NCBI GenBank assembly: GCA_030743445.1
Contig: JASLSL010000038.1
Location: 1-15,362 of the forward strand
Direction of reading: 5' to 3'
Length of the DNA stretch: 15,362 nucleotides
Source: Alphaproteobacteria bacterium
Lineage (GTDB): Bacteria; Pseudomonadota; Alphaproteobacteria; UBA8366
Positions 1-7,386 of this stretch are shown piece by piece. The position numbers were made by a program, and so were the translations under genes. Under the pieces are notes generated by a model. It saw only the letters and a list, made by a program, of their open reading frames with translations. It ran no database searches and was not told the origin of the DNA. Every line of letters starts with the position of its first letter. Positions within the stretch are counted from its first letter, which is position 1.

Positions 1-456
1 CTCCGACCTCGCCGTCTCCAAGGCATCGAGCGCTTCGCCGAACGAGCCCATGATCGCCGCATCGCGGACCTCGATCTCGCCTGCGTCCTCGGTCTCGCTG
101 GCGGCTTCGACCACGCCCTTGACCGCGAGCAGGGATTCGAGCCGCGGCGGTTCGCCCGAGACACTGTCGCCGAGTTCGCCGTGCAGCTCGATCAGTTGGT
201 CGAGAAGCTCGCGGTTGATTTGAAGTGGCGTGCCGCCTTCCGTGCGGGCGACGTCGAGCGACACCGACACCGCACCGCGCTTGAGGCGCGCCGAGATCGC
301 CTCGCGCGCCATCATCTCGAGCCTGTCGTAGCCGGCCGGCAGTCGGATGCGCAGATCGAGCGCACGGCTGTTGACGCTCTTGACCTCCCAGGTCCACCTG
401 TAGGCGCCATGCTCTCCGGCGGCGCGGGCATAGCCGGTCATGCTGGCGACAGTCAA
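1..456 (-). CDS. yicC: YicC family protein, 5' part (runs off the left edge)
   Basis: This is the N-terminal half of a YicC/YloC-type protein, about 152 residues of a family usually near 290. Family members are reported as RNA endonucleases linked to stationary phase and RNA turnover, acting in the cytoplasm. The recognisable start block is SMTGYARAAG, followed by WEVKSVNSRALDLRIRLP, which is the conserved YicC N-terminus. The start chosen is TTG at 456-454, giving (M)TVASMTGYA. A GAGGA ribosome binding site lies 9 nt upstream, and family members usually carry a few residues before SMTG. The ATG at 441 is the alternative. A good promoter lies just upstream (498-526). In many alphaproteobacteria yicC follows mltG directly; here about 6.9 kb separates them. 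The 3' end and any gmk gene lie outside the window. Confidence 0.93.
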   Translation of the reverse strand, partial: MTVASMTGYARAAGEHGAYRWTWEVKSVNSRALDLRIRLPAGYDRLEMMAREAISARLKRGAVSVSLDVARTEGGTPLQINRELLDQLIELHGELGDSVSGEPPRLESLLAVKGVVEAASETEDAGEIEVRDAAIMGSFGEALDALETARSE

Positions 457-497
457 AGCGTGGCGTCCTCGATTAGGGGGATGCGGCCGCGGCGAAA

Positions 498-526
498 ACT
501 ATATCGCTCCGCCGTGTACGCAACAA
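498..526 (-). promoter_or_regulatory. Candidate sigma70-type promoter for yicC
   Basis: Read on the minus strand, a TTGTTG -35 hexamer (526-521) and a TATAGT -10 hexamer (503-498) are separated by exactly 17 bp. Transcription would begin near 491, leaving a leader of about 35 nt before the TTG start of yicC. The match is by eye. It implies that yicC has its own promoter here and does not depend on transcription from the mltG side. Confidence 0.6.
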
Positions 527-551
527 GACGCCCTGGTCTGCCAGCGCTAAG

Positions 552-1322
552 ATGGCGCCGATGCGGGACCCGAATTCCATATTGATCACGGGCGCCTCGA
601 GCGGAATTGGCGAGGCGCTGGCGCTCGGATACGCCCGTTCCGGGGTCAACCTGGCGATTTCCGGCCGCGATGCCGGGCGGCTCGACGGGGTCGCCGAGGC
701 CTGCCGCGCCAAGGGTGCGGAGGTCCAGGCGGCGACGGTCGACGTCACCGACCGGGATGCGATGGCGCACTGGATCGCCGGGACGGATGGGGCGGCACCG
801 CTCGACCTGGTCGTCGCCAACGCGGGCATCTCGGCCGGCACCGGCGGCGACGGCGAATCGGGGGAGCAGGCGCGCCGGCTGTTCGAGGTCAACCTCCAGG
901 GTGTCTTGAATACGGTCCATCCGGCGATCGAGGCGATGCGCCCGCGCGGCAAGGGACAGGTGGCGCTGATGTCCTCGGTCGCCTCGTTCCTGCCCCTGCC
1001 GGGCTCGCCCGCCTACGCCGCCAGCAAGGCCGCGGTCCGGCTCTACGGCGAATCGCTGCGCGGCGCGCTGGCGCCCGACGGTATCGAGGTGTCGGTGATC
1101 TGCCCCGGCTTCGTCAAAAGCCGGATGACCGCGAGCAATCCCTATCCGATGCCGTTCATCATGCCGGCGGCGAAGGCGGCGCGGATCATCCAGCGCGGCC
1201 TGGCGCGGAACCGGGCGCGGATCGCCTTCCCGTGGCCGACCTATTTCATCAGTTGGTTTCTCGGCGCCCTGCCGCCGGCGTTCACCGACCCCCTTCTGCG
1301 CCATCTGCCGAAGAAGCCCTGA
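552..1322 (+). CDS. SDR family NAD(P)-dependent oxidoreductase
   Basis: This is a classical short-chain dehydrogenase/reductase of 256 residues, a normal length. The Rossmann dinucleotide site is TGASSGIG (residues 13-20). An NAG-type motif (VANAGI, 88-93) follows, and the catalytic set is Asn114, Ser142, Tyr155 and Lys159 (YAASK). The PG motif after beta-6 is at ICPGFV. The C-terminus has a hydrophobic stretch (YFISWFLGALPP, around 236-247), which may let the protein sit on a membrane, as in some DHRS7-like members. The substrate cannot be told from sequence. The ATG at 552 gives MAPMRDPNS; the second ATG at 561 is equally possible, since neither has a clear Shine-Dalgarno sequence. It is divergent from yicC and 50 nt upstream of the cyclase gene, so the two may be co-transcribed. 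Confidence 0.9.
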   Translation: MAPMRDPNSILITGASSGIGEALALGYARSGVNLAISGRDAGRLDGVAEACRAKGAEVQAATVDVTDRDAMAHWIAGTDGAAPLDLVVANAGISAGTGGDGESGEQARRLFEVNLQGVLNTVHPAIEAMRPRGKGQVALMSSVASFLPLPGSPAYAASKAAVRLYGESLRGALAPDGIEVSVICPGFVKSRMTASNPYPMPFIMPAAKAARIIQRGLARNRARIAFPWPTYFISWFLGALPPAFTDPLLRHLPKKP

Positions 1323-1339
1323 TATGCTAATGTCCGGAA

Positions 1340-1355
1340 AATCGGAAAGCCGATT
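1340..1355 (+). other. Small hairpin in the SDR-cyclase gap
   Basis: AATCGG and CCGATT form a perfect 6-bp stem with an AAAG loop. It lies 6 nt before the GGAGG ribosome binding site of the cyclase gene. No T-run follows, so it does not look like a terminator. It could affect translation or mRNA processing between the two genes, or be chance. Confidence 0.35.
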
Positions 1356-1372
1356 AAGGCGGGAGGAAATTG

Positions 1373-4300
1373 GTGGACGTTGAAGCCTGGCTGGGCGCCC
1401 TCGGCCTGGAGCGGTACGCGGGCGTATTCCGCAAGAACGACATCGACGGCGACGTGCTCGGCGAGCTGAGCGAAGCGGACCTCCGGGAGTTGGGGGTGAC
1501 TTTGCTTGGCCATCGCAAACGGCTCTTGGCGGCGATCGCCGAGCTGAAGCCGGACGCCGAAGCGGACGCGGCCACGCCGGCCGCGGCGCCGGAACCGGCC
1601 GCGGCGGCGGAACCGGCCGCAACCGACGGCGAGCGCCGCCAGGTCACGATCTTCTTCGCCGATCTCTCGGGCTACACGGAGCTTTCGACCGCGCTCGACG
1701 CCGAGGACCTTCACACCCTGGCCGGCCGCGTCCTCAATGCGATCGACCGGATCATCCAGGACCACGGCGGCACCGTGCACCGCCATGTCGGCGACGAGGT
1801 GATGGCGCTGTTCGGCGCGCCGGTCGCCCACAGCGACGATCCGTTGCGCGCGGTTCGCGCCGCCTTCGAGACCCACAACGCGATGGTGGAGCTCAGCGCC
1901 GAACTCGACCGCGACCTCGCGGTCCATATCGGCATCGCCAGCGGCGAGGTCGTCGTCGCGGGCCAGGGTGCGGAGAACCCCGAGGACGTTCCGGACTATG
2001 CGGTGACGGGCGTCGCCGCCAACCTCGCCTCACGGCTCAACGGCATGGCGGAGCCCGGCGAAACCATCGTCTCCAACACCGTCTATCGCGCCGTCGAGGA
2101 CCATGTCGAATGCGACTCGCTCGGCGAGGTTGCAGTCAAGGGTATCGAGAAACCAGTGCCGGCATGGCGGGCGGCGGCGCTGCGCACGGAAGGTCACGGA
2201 ACCGCGCGCAGTTGGTTCGTCGGCCGGCGCAGCGAGCTCGCCCAGTTCGCCGGCGTCCTCGAGGCCTGCAAGTCGACCGGCGCCGGCCAAGCGATGATCT
2301 TGCGCGGCGAGGCCGGCTTCGGCAAGACCCGGCTGGTCGAGGAATTCGAAGCGGGCGCCGAACGGCAGGACTATGCCTGTCACAAGGGGATGGTCCTCGA
2401 TTTCGGCGTCGGCAAGGGCCAGGACGCAATCGCCACCCTGATCGGCGACCTGCTAGGTGTCCCGGCCGGCAGCGACGTGGCGACGCGCACGAGCATGGCC
2501 GACAGGGCCCAGGCCGACAGTTTCTACGAGTCCGACCAGCGCGTGTTCCTCAACGATCTGCTCGACGTGCCGCAGCCGGTCGAGCTGCTCGGCATCTACG
2601 ACGCGATGGACGACGCCACCCGGACCAAGGGCAAGCAGATGCTGGTCATCGATCTCATCCAGGAGTTGAGCGTTCGCCAACCGCGGCTGCTGACGGTCGA
2701 GGATATCCATTGGGCCGATGCGGCGTCGCTCGCCTACTTCGCCCGGGTCACCGCGGCGGTCCAGAACTGCCCGGCGGTGCTGGTTATGACGTCGCGAATC
2801 GAAGGCGATCCGCTGGATCAGGCATGGCGTGGCAGCACCGGCGGCAGCCCGCTGATGACCATCGACCTCGGCCCGTTGCGCGACGCGGAAGCGATCGAGC
2901 TCGCCGGCGCATTCGCGCTCGCCAACGACAATCTCACCATGAGCTGTATCGAGCGCGCCGAGGGCAGTCCGCTGTTCCTCGAGCAACTGCTACGCAGTGC
3001 CGAGGAGACCGGCGATGACGAGGTGCCCGCGACGATCCAAAGCCTGGTCCTGGCGCGTATGGACCAACTGCCGGACGCCGACCGGCGGGCGTTGCAGGCG
3101 GCCTCGGCGATCGGCCAACGTTTCGCCTTGGACGCGTTGCGCAACCTGGTCGGCGATCCCGACTACGCCTGCGACCGGCTGATCGAGCACTACCTGGTGC
3201 ACCCCGAGGGCGAGGACTATCTGTTCGCCCACGCGCTGATCAAGGAGGGCGTCTACGCCTCGATGCTCAAGCCGAGACGGCACGAGCTTCACACCCGTGC
3301 CGCCGAATGGTTCGCGGACCTCGATCCGGCGCTGAGGGCCGAGCATCTCGACCGCGCCGAGGACCCCGCCGCGCCCGGCGCCTACCTGGACGCGGCCAAG
3401 GCCTTCGTCGCCGAATACCATTACGACCGCGCGATGCAATCGGTCGATCGCGGCTTCGAAATCGCGACCGAGCGATCCGACCTCTGCAGCCTGACCTGCT
3501 TCCAGGGCGAAATCCTGCTCGATCTGGGATCGATCGAAACCTCGATCGACGCCTACGAGAAAGCGCTCGACTACGCCGACAGCGATCCCGAACGGTGCCG
3601 GGCCTGGATCGGCCTGGCGTCGGGCATGCGCGTCGTCGACCGGTTCGACGAGGCGCTCGACGCCCTGACCCAGGCCGAGACGGCGGCAACGGAGCTCGGC
3701 CTGATACAGGAGTTGGCGCGAATCCATCATCTTCGCGGCAATCTGTATTTCCCGCTCGGCCGAATCGAGGAATGCCGCGAGCAGCACGATCTCGCGCTCG
3801 ACTATGCGCGGCAGGAGAAATCGCCGGTCGACGAGGCGCGGGCGCTCAGTGGATTGGGCGACGCCGAATACGTCCGCGGCCGGATGATCACCGCCAACGA
3901 ACAGTTTCGCCGCTGCGTCGAACTCTGCCGCGAGCACGGTTTCGGCCGCATCGAGGTCGCCAACCTCTACATGGTCGGATTCACCCGGCATTACGCCAAC
4001 GAACTGCGGGAAGCCTTGGAGGACGCCCGCGCGACGATCGAGGCGGCAACGACAGTCGGCCACCAGCGCGCCGAGCTGCTCGGCTGGAACCTGGCATTCC
4101 ACATTCTCTTTGAATGGGGCGAGATGGCAGAGGCGGTGACGCATCTCGAACGATGCCAAAGTCTGATCGAGCGCCTGGGCGCACGGCGGTTCGAGCCGGA
4201 AAACCTCTTTTACAAGGCGAAAATTCTGCGCTTCGAAGGACGGCGCAAGGAGGCCCGGGAACTGTGCGAGCGGGCGATTTCCGTTTGCAATGAAACCGGG

Positions 4301-4702
4301 ATCACTTTCGATGGACCGCGGGCGCTCGCCGAGTTCGCTCGCAACTGCGAGAATGACGCGGCGCAGCGGAAAGCCTTGGCCGAGGGGGAGCGGATCTTGG
4401 AACAGGGCGCCGTCGCTCATAACCACTTTTATTTCTACCGCGACGCGATGAACGTGATGCTGGAGAGCGGCGACTGGGACGAGGTCGAGCGGTACGCCGC
4501 CGCATTGGAGGACTACACGCGGCCCGAACCTCTGCCGTGGTGCGACTTCTTCATCCTTCGCGGGCGCGCGCTCGCAAAGCACGGAAGCGGGCAACGGGAC
4601 GACACCCTCGCCGCCGAATTGAGACGGCTCAGGGACGAGGCCACGCGGGTCAGCCTGATGCTCGCTGTCCCGGCGCTGGAGGCGGCGCTCGACGAATTTT
4701 AG
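1373..4702 (+). CDS. SAM-domain / class III cyclase / STAND ATPase / TPR signalling protein
   Basis: This is a 1109-residue, probably cytoplasmic signalling protein with no membrane segment. Domains in order: a SAM domain (about 1-55); an Ala/Pro linker (60-85); a class III nucleotide cyclase domain (about 87-265); a STAND/AAA_16-type ATPase with Walker A GEAGFGKT (about 312-319) and Walker B LLTVEDIHWAD (about 439-449); a winged-helix region (about 555-625); and a long TPR-like helical region (about 670-1090). In the cyclase domain the metal aspartates (Asp97, Asp141) and the transition-state Asn217 and Arg221 are present. The residue that is usually Lys is Arg137, and the usual Asp/Thr is Ala210, so ATP or GTP preference and activity cannot be assumed. 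GTG at 1373 is chosen over TTG at 1370 because GGAGG (1362-1366) is then 6 nt away. The next gene starts 20 nt downstream, suggesting an operon. Confidence 0.92.
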   Translation: MDVEAWLGALGLERYAGVFRKNDIDGDVLGELSEADLRELGVTLLGHRKRLLAAIAELKPDAEADAATPAAAPEPAAAAEPAATDGERRQVTIFFADLSGYTELSTALDAEDLHTLAGRVLNAIDRIIQDHGGTVHRHVGDEVMALFGAPVAHSDDPLRAVRAAFETHNAMVELSAELDRDLAVHIGIASGEVVVAGQGAENPEDVPDYAVTGVAANLASRLNGMAEPGETIVSNTVYRAVEDHVECDSLGEVAVKGIEKPVPAWRAAALRTEGHGTARSWFVGRRSELAQFAGVLEACKSTGAGQAMILRGEAGFGKTRLVEEFEAGAERQDYACHKGMVLDFGVGKGQDAIATLIGDLLGVPAGSDVATRTSMADRAQADSFYESDQRVFLNDLLDVPQPVELLGIYDAMDDATRTKGKQMLVIDLIQELSVRQPRLLTVEDIHWADAASLAYFARVTAAVQNCPAVLVMTSRIEGDPLDQAWRGSTGGSPLMTIDLGPLRDAEAIELAGAFALANDNLTMSCIERAEGSPLFLEQLLRSAEETGDDEVPATIQSLVLARMDQLPDADRRALQAASAIGQRFALDALRNLVGDPDYACDRLIEHYLVHPEGEDYLFAHALIKEGVYASMLKPRRHELHTRAAEWFADLDPALRAEHLDRAEDPAAPGAYLDAAKAFVAEYHYDRAMQSVDRGFEIATERSDLCSLTCFQGEILLDLGSIETSIDAYEKALDYADSDPERCRAWIGLASGMRVVDRFDEALDALTQAETAATELGLIQELARIHHLRGNLYFPLGRIEECREQHDLALDYARQEKSPVDEARALSGLGDAEYVRGRMITANEQFRRCVELCREHGFGRIEVANLYMVGFTRHYANELREALEDARATIEAATTVGHQRAELLGWNLAFHILFEWGEMAEAVTHLERCQSLIERLGARRFEPENLFYKAKILRFEGRRKEARELCERAISVCNETGITFDGPRALAEFARNCENDAAQRKALAEGERILEQGAVAHNHFYFYRDAMNVMLESGDWDEVERYAAALEDYTRPEPLPWCDFFILRGRALAKHGSGQRDDTLAAELRRLRDEATRVSLMLAVPALEAALDEF

Positions 4703-4722
4703 GAAATGAAACGGAGGAACCG

Positions 4723-5706
4723 ATGAAGGCGATCCAAATGACCGGCTACGGCACACCGAGCGAGGTCTGCCAGTGCGTCGAGGTCGACGACGTCGGTGAA
4801 CCCGGTCCGGGCGAGGTCGTGATCGCCATCGAAGCCGCGGCGATCAACCCGGCCGACCTACTGATCATCGAAGGCAAGTACGCCTCCAAGCCACCGCTTC
4901 CCGCCGCGCTCGGCATCGAGGGCGCGGGCCGGATCGCCGCTGTCGGCGAGGGCGTCGATAATCCCGCGGTCGGCGATCGGGTGATGAGCCTGGCCCGCGC
5001 CAACTGGACCGAGCGGGTCCGAGTCAAGGCGGGCCTCGCGGTTCCGATGCCGGCCGAGGCGGACATGCTGCAACTCGGCATGATGAAGGCAAACCCCGCA
5101 ACCGCCCATTTGATGCTGCGCGACTACGTCGAGCTAGAGGCCGGCGACTGGGTGATTCAAAATGCCGCGAATTCCGGCGTCGGGCGCTATCTGATCGCTC
5201 TCGCCCGGCGGCGCGGACTCAAGACCGTCAACCTGGTCCGGCGCGAGTCGCTGGCCCGTGAGCTCCAGAATATCGGCGCCGATGTGGTGGTGCTCGACGG
5301 TGACGAGGTGGCCGAGCGGATCGCGGCCGCGACCGACGGCGCGGCGATCAAGCTCGCGATCGATGCGATCGCCGGCTCGGCGACCCTGCGGCTTGCCGAC
5401 TGCCTTGCCGATGGCGGCGTCGTGGTGAACTACGGGTTGCTGTCGGGCGAGCCTTGCATGATCCGCTCCGAGCACACGGTGTTTCACGACATCTCGCTCA
5501 AGGGCTTCTGGCTCGCCAAGACGATGGGCGAGATTACGCCCCGGGATTTGATGGCCATGTACGACGATCTTTCGGCGCTGATCGCCGACGGCACGCTCTC
5601 GGTGCCGGTCGAGGCGACTTACGGTCTCGACGAGATCGCGGCGGCGCTCGATCACGCCGGCCGCGAGGGCCGCGGCGGCAAGGTGGTCCTCACGCCGGCC
5701 TCCTGA
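4723..5706 (+). CDS. MECR/Etr1-like 2-enoyl thioester reductase (zinc-independent MDR family)
   Basis: This 327-residue medium-chain dehydrogenase/reductase lacks the zinc-binding cysteines of alcohol dehydrogenases. Its best match by motif is the MECR/Etr1 branch, which reduces trans-2-enoyl thioesters (acyl-ACP or acyl-CoA) with NADPH. Supporting signs are NPADLLIIEGKY with Tyr53 at the position of the catalytic tyrosine, the block MKANPATAHLML (121-132), and the nucleotide-binding segment NAANSGVGRYLIALA followed by LVRRES, where the arginines would hold the NADPH phosphate. ATG at 4723 has GGAGG 5 nt upstream. The gene lies 20 nt after the cyclase gene, in the same direction. A quinone oxidoreductase role is the main alternative. 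The link to fatty-acid synthesis is inference from family and from the nearby fab genes on the other strand. Confidence 0.85.
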   Translation: MKAIQMTGYGTPSEVCQCVEVDDVGEPGPGEVVIAIEAAAINPADLLIIEGKYASKPPLPAALGIEGAGRIAAVGEGVDNPAVGDRVMSLARANWTERVRVKAGLAVPMPAEADMLQLGMMKANPATAHLMLRDYVELEAGDWVIQNAANSGVGRYLIALARRRGLKTVNLVRRESLARELQNIGADVVVLDGDEVAERIAAATDGAAIKLAIDAIAGSATLRLADCLADGGVVVNYGLLSGEPCMIRSEHTVFHDISLKGFWLAKTMGEITPRDLMAMYDDLSALIADGTLSVPVEATYGLDEIAAALDHAGREGRGGKVVLTPAS

Positions 5707-5777
5707 CGCCATCGATACATCGCCGGTTTGAGTCGATTTAGCGGTCTTCCGGCCTGCCCCCGCCGTCCGAATAAACG

Positions 5778-5792
5778 GATTGGTAACCAATC
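5778..5792. promoter_or_regulatory. 15-bp perfect palindrome, candidate operator
   Basis: GATTGGT-A-ACCAATC has two perfect 7-bp arms around one central base. It stands in the 173-bp gap between the enoyl reductase and the response regulator genes, about 88 bp before the latter. The local sequence is more AT-rich than its surroundings. No clear -35/-10 pair could be assigned around it. A dimeric regulator site is a reasonable guess; the regulator is unknown. The rest of this gap shows no convincing terminator. Confidence 0.45.
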
Positions 5793-5879
5793 GTTGTTAT
5801 TGCATGTCTCGCGGAAAACCCGGACGCGGGGAATTCGGCTCGCACGGGCGGTGCGGAACGCGACGGGTCGGTGCGGAGG

Positions 5880-6395
5880 ATGCCGGACTACAACTTCGAA
5901 AATCTCCATGTACTCGTGATCGACGACAACCAATACATGCTGTCGATCATGCGCACGATTCTCGCGGCGATGGGCGTCCGCAGGGTCCAGTGCGCCAGCG
6001 ACGCGCGGGCGGCGCTCGAGACCCTGGGCGACGTGCCGCCCGATATCGTCATCACCGACTGGCTGATGGAGCCGATGGACGGGCTCGAATTCACCCGGGC
6101 GGTGCGCGCCAGCGAAGACGACGCGGTCCGCTTCCTGCCGATCGTCATGTTGACCGCCTTCAGCGAGAAAGACCGGGTCGCCGAGGTCCGCGATTGCGGC
6201 GTCACCGAGGTCCTGGCGAAGCCGGTCTCGCCGGAAGCCATTTACAAGCGCTTCGTCGCAACCATCGACAACCCGCGGCCCTACGTCGAATCCAAGATCT
6301 ATTTCGGCCCCGACCGGCGACGCCAGGAGAAGGCCTTCGACGGCGACGACAAGCGCGACGAGGCGGAGGACCTGCCCGCCGCGGCGGAGGGATGA
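5880..6395 (+). CDS. Stand-alone response regulator with conserved C-terminal tail
   Basis: This is a single-domain response regulator of 171 residues. The receiver domain covers about 8-130, with acidic pair Asp15/Asp16, phospho-acceptor Asp60 (IVITDW), switch Thr92 (MLTA) and Lys114 (AKPVS). It has no DNA-binding or enzymatic output domain. A tail follows, NPRPYVESKIYFGPDRRR (131-148), which recurs in a family of Rhodospirillales-type regulators, then a charged end. ATG at 5880 gives MPDYNFENL, which fits the family; GTG at 5871 is the alternative, and the GGAGG at 5875-5879 abuts the ATG unusually closely. The Hpt gene starts 4 nt after its stop, so the two are surely co-expressed and probably exchange phosphate. 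Confidence 0.93.
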   Translation: MPDYNFENLHVLVIDDNQYMLSIMRTILAAMGVRRVQCASDARAALETLGDVPPDIVITDWLMEPMDGLEFTRAVRASEDDAVRFLPIVMLTAFSEKDRVAEVRDCGVTEVLAKPVSPEAIYKRFVATIDNPRPYVESKIYFGPDRRRQEKAFDGDDKRDEAEDLPAAAEG

Positions 6396-6399
6396 TCGC

Positions 6400-6957
6400 A
6401 TGACCCGGAACGAGAGTGATCGCTTCGGCAAGGTCAGGATCGAACTGGTCAACCCGGGACAGCCGGACGCCTACAAGCGGCTGCATCCGCCGAACCGGCT
6501 GCGCAACAAGGTCTCGCCGGGCGGCCCCGGCCTCGAGGCGATGGTCGTCAAGGCCGAGGCGGCGCTCGCCGAGATGGGCGGCGAATTCGAGGATCACCTG
6601 CGGCACACGCTCGCCGTGATGTGGCGGAATTGCGAGCGGCTCTCGGACAACCTGGCCACCGCCTCGCGCGCGATCCAGGACCTCGCCCGCGATGCCCACG
6701 ACATTCGCGGCCAGGCCGCGACCTTCGGCTACCCGTTGATCGGCGACGTCGCTAGCTCGCTGTTCAATTACATCGAGGGCGGCGACGGCATCGCCGAGCG
6801 TCCGAAAATCGTCGCGGCCCATCTGGATGCGATGACGTCGCTCGCCGAGCAAAAGAGGCAGGGCGACTGCGGGGCCGACGGACGAAAGCTGCTCGACGAT
6901 TTGACGGTGGGGATCGCCAGGGCCAGTCGGCGGCGGTTCGATCGCGCTACTTCTTGA
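6400..6957 (+). CDS. Hpt-domain (histidine phosphotransfer) protein
   Basis: This 185-residue protein has a C-terminal half resembling a histidine phosphotransfer domain. The motif AHDIRGQAATFG (99-110) matches the HxLKGxAxxxG signature with His100 as the likely phosphorylated residue, and helical sequence lies on both sides (about 45-175). The N-terminal 45 residues are basic and Pro-rich with no recognised fold. No kinase domain is present. Its ATG is 4 nt from the stop of the response regulator, so the pair looks like the middle of a phosphorelay whose sensor kinase is encoded elsewhere. The last 11 bp overlap the 3' end of the opposing lipoprotein gene. Confidence 0.85.
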   Translation: MTRNESDRFGKVRIELVNPGQPDAYKRLHPPNRLRNKVSPGGPGLEAMVVKAEAALAEMGGEFEDHLRHTLAVMWRNCERLSDNLATASRAIQDLARDAHDIRGQAATFGYPLIGDVASSLFNYIEGGDGIAERPKIVAAHLDAMTSLAEQKRQGDCGADGRKLLDDLTVGIARASRRRFDRATS

Positions 6958-7321
6958 ATAGTCCTGGGCCCACCGGATCCGACAGCTTGACGATTTCCCA
7001 CACACCATCGTCTTCCCGGCAGGCGGCGCCATCGATGAATTCGGTCTCGCGGTCGATCGTTACCGTCTGCTGGAACTCCCGGCAGAGCTGTCCCCCCGAT
7101 AAGTAGGTCCGGGTCGGCGTCACGCTGCCGCTGACGCGTCCCGACCCGTCGGTCCAATTGACCCTCCGGCCGATGCGGTTACGCTCGAGGGCGCGCTGGG
7201 TGCTGTCGTTCATGAGCTTTCGGTCGCCCTCCGAGAGCGATCCGGCGACCGGCGTGTCCGGCCCGCAGCCGACTGCCGCGAGCACTATCCACAGAGACAA
7301 TGTGCGAATTACGCGACCCAT
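6947..7321 (-). CDS. Small lipoprotein resembling the surface-antigen/17-kDa family C-terminal domain
   Basis: This is a secreted lipoprotein of 124 residues (126 if the ATG at 7327 is used). A short basic N-terminus and hydrophobic segment (RTLSLWIVLAA) lead to a lipobox-like AVGC with Cys19 as the lipidation site. The mature part contains GSVTPTRTY, CREFQQTVTI and ACREDDGVWEIV, a pattern typical of the C-terminal domain of rickettsial-type 17-kDa surface antigens and related outer-membrane lipoproteins. Two cysteines (CREF and ACRE) may form a disulfide. The ATG at 7321 is preferred because the AGG of a TAGG-type binding site lies 8 nt upstream. It follows mltG by about 65 nt on the same strand with no visible terminator between, so it may be read from the fab cluster. 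Function is unknown. Confidence 0.82.
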   Translation of the reverse strand: MGRVIRTLSLWIVLAAVGCGPDTPVAGSLSEGDRKLMNDSTQRALERNRIGRRVNWTDGSGRVSGSVTPTRTYLSGGQLCREFQQTVTIDRETEFIDGAACREDDGVWEIVKLSDPVGPGLFKK

Positions 7322-7386
7322 ATACATGACCTACCGCCGGCAAGAGAATACGCGGCGACGGCACCGCATTCAATTCGCCCGCCGGC

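Noticed and set aside
499..504. CTATAT as a plus-strand -10 box for the SDR gene
   Set aside because: No -35-like hexamer lies at the right distance; the matching position is a G-run. The same bases make a far better promoter on the minus strand.
453..1622. Minus-strand open frame (389 codons) across the SDR and cyclase starts
   Set aside because: It spans two genes and their intergenic gap on the other strand and shows no family motif.
2990..4756. Long minus-strand open frame (588 codons) opposite the cyclase gene
   Set aside because: It lies antisense to a well-supported coding region, has an Arg/Gly/Val-rich composition with no motif, and is a by-product of high GC with few stops.
5707..5760. 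GCCGG...CCGGC as a terminator after the enoyl reductase
   Set aside because: The arms are short, the loop is long and no T-run follows.
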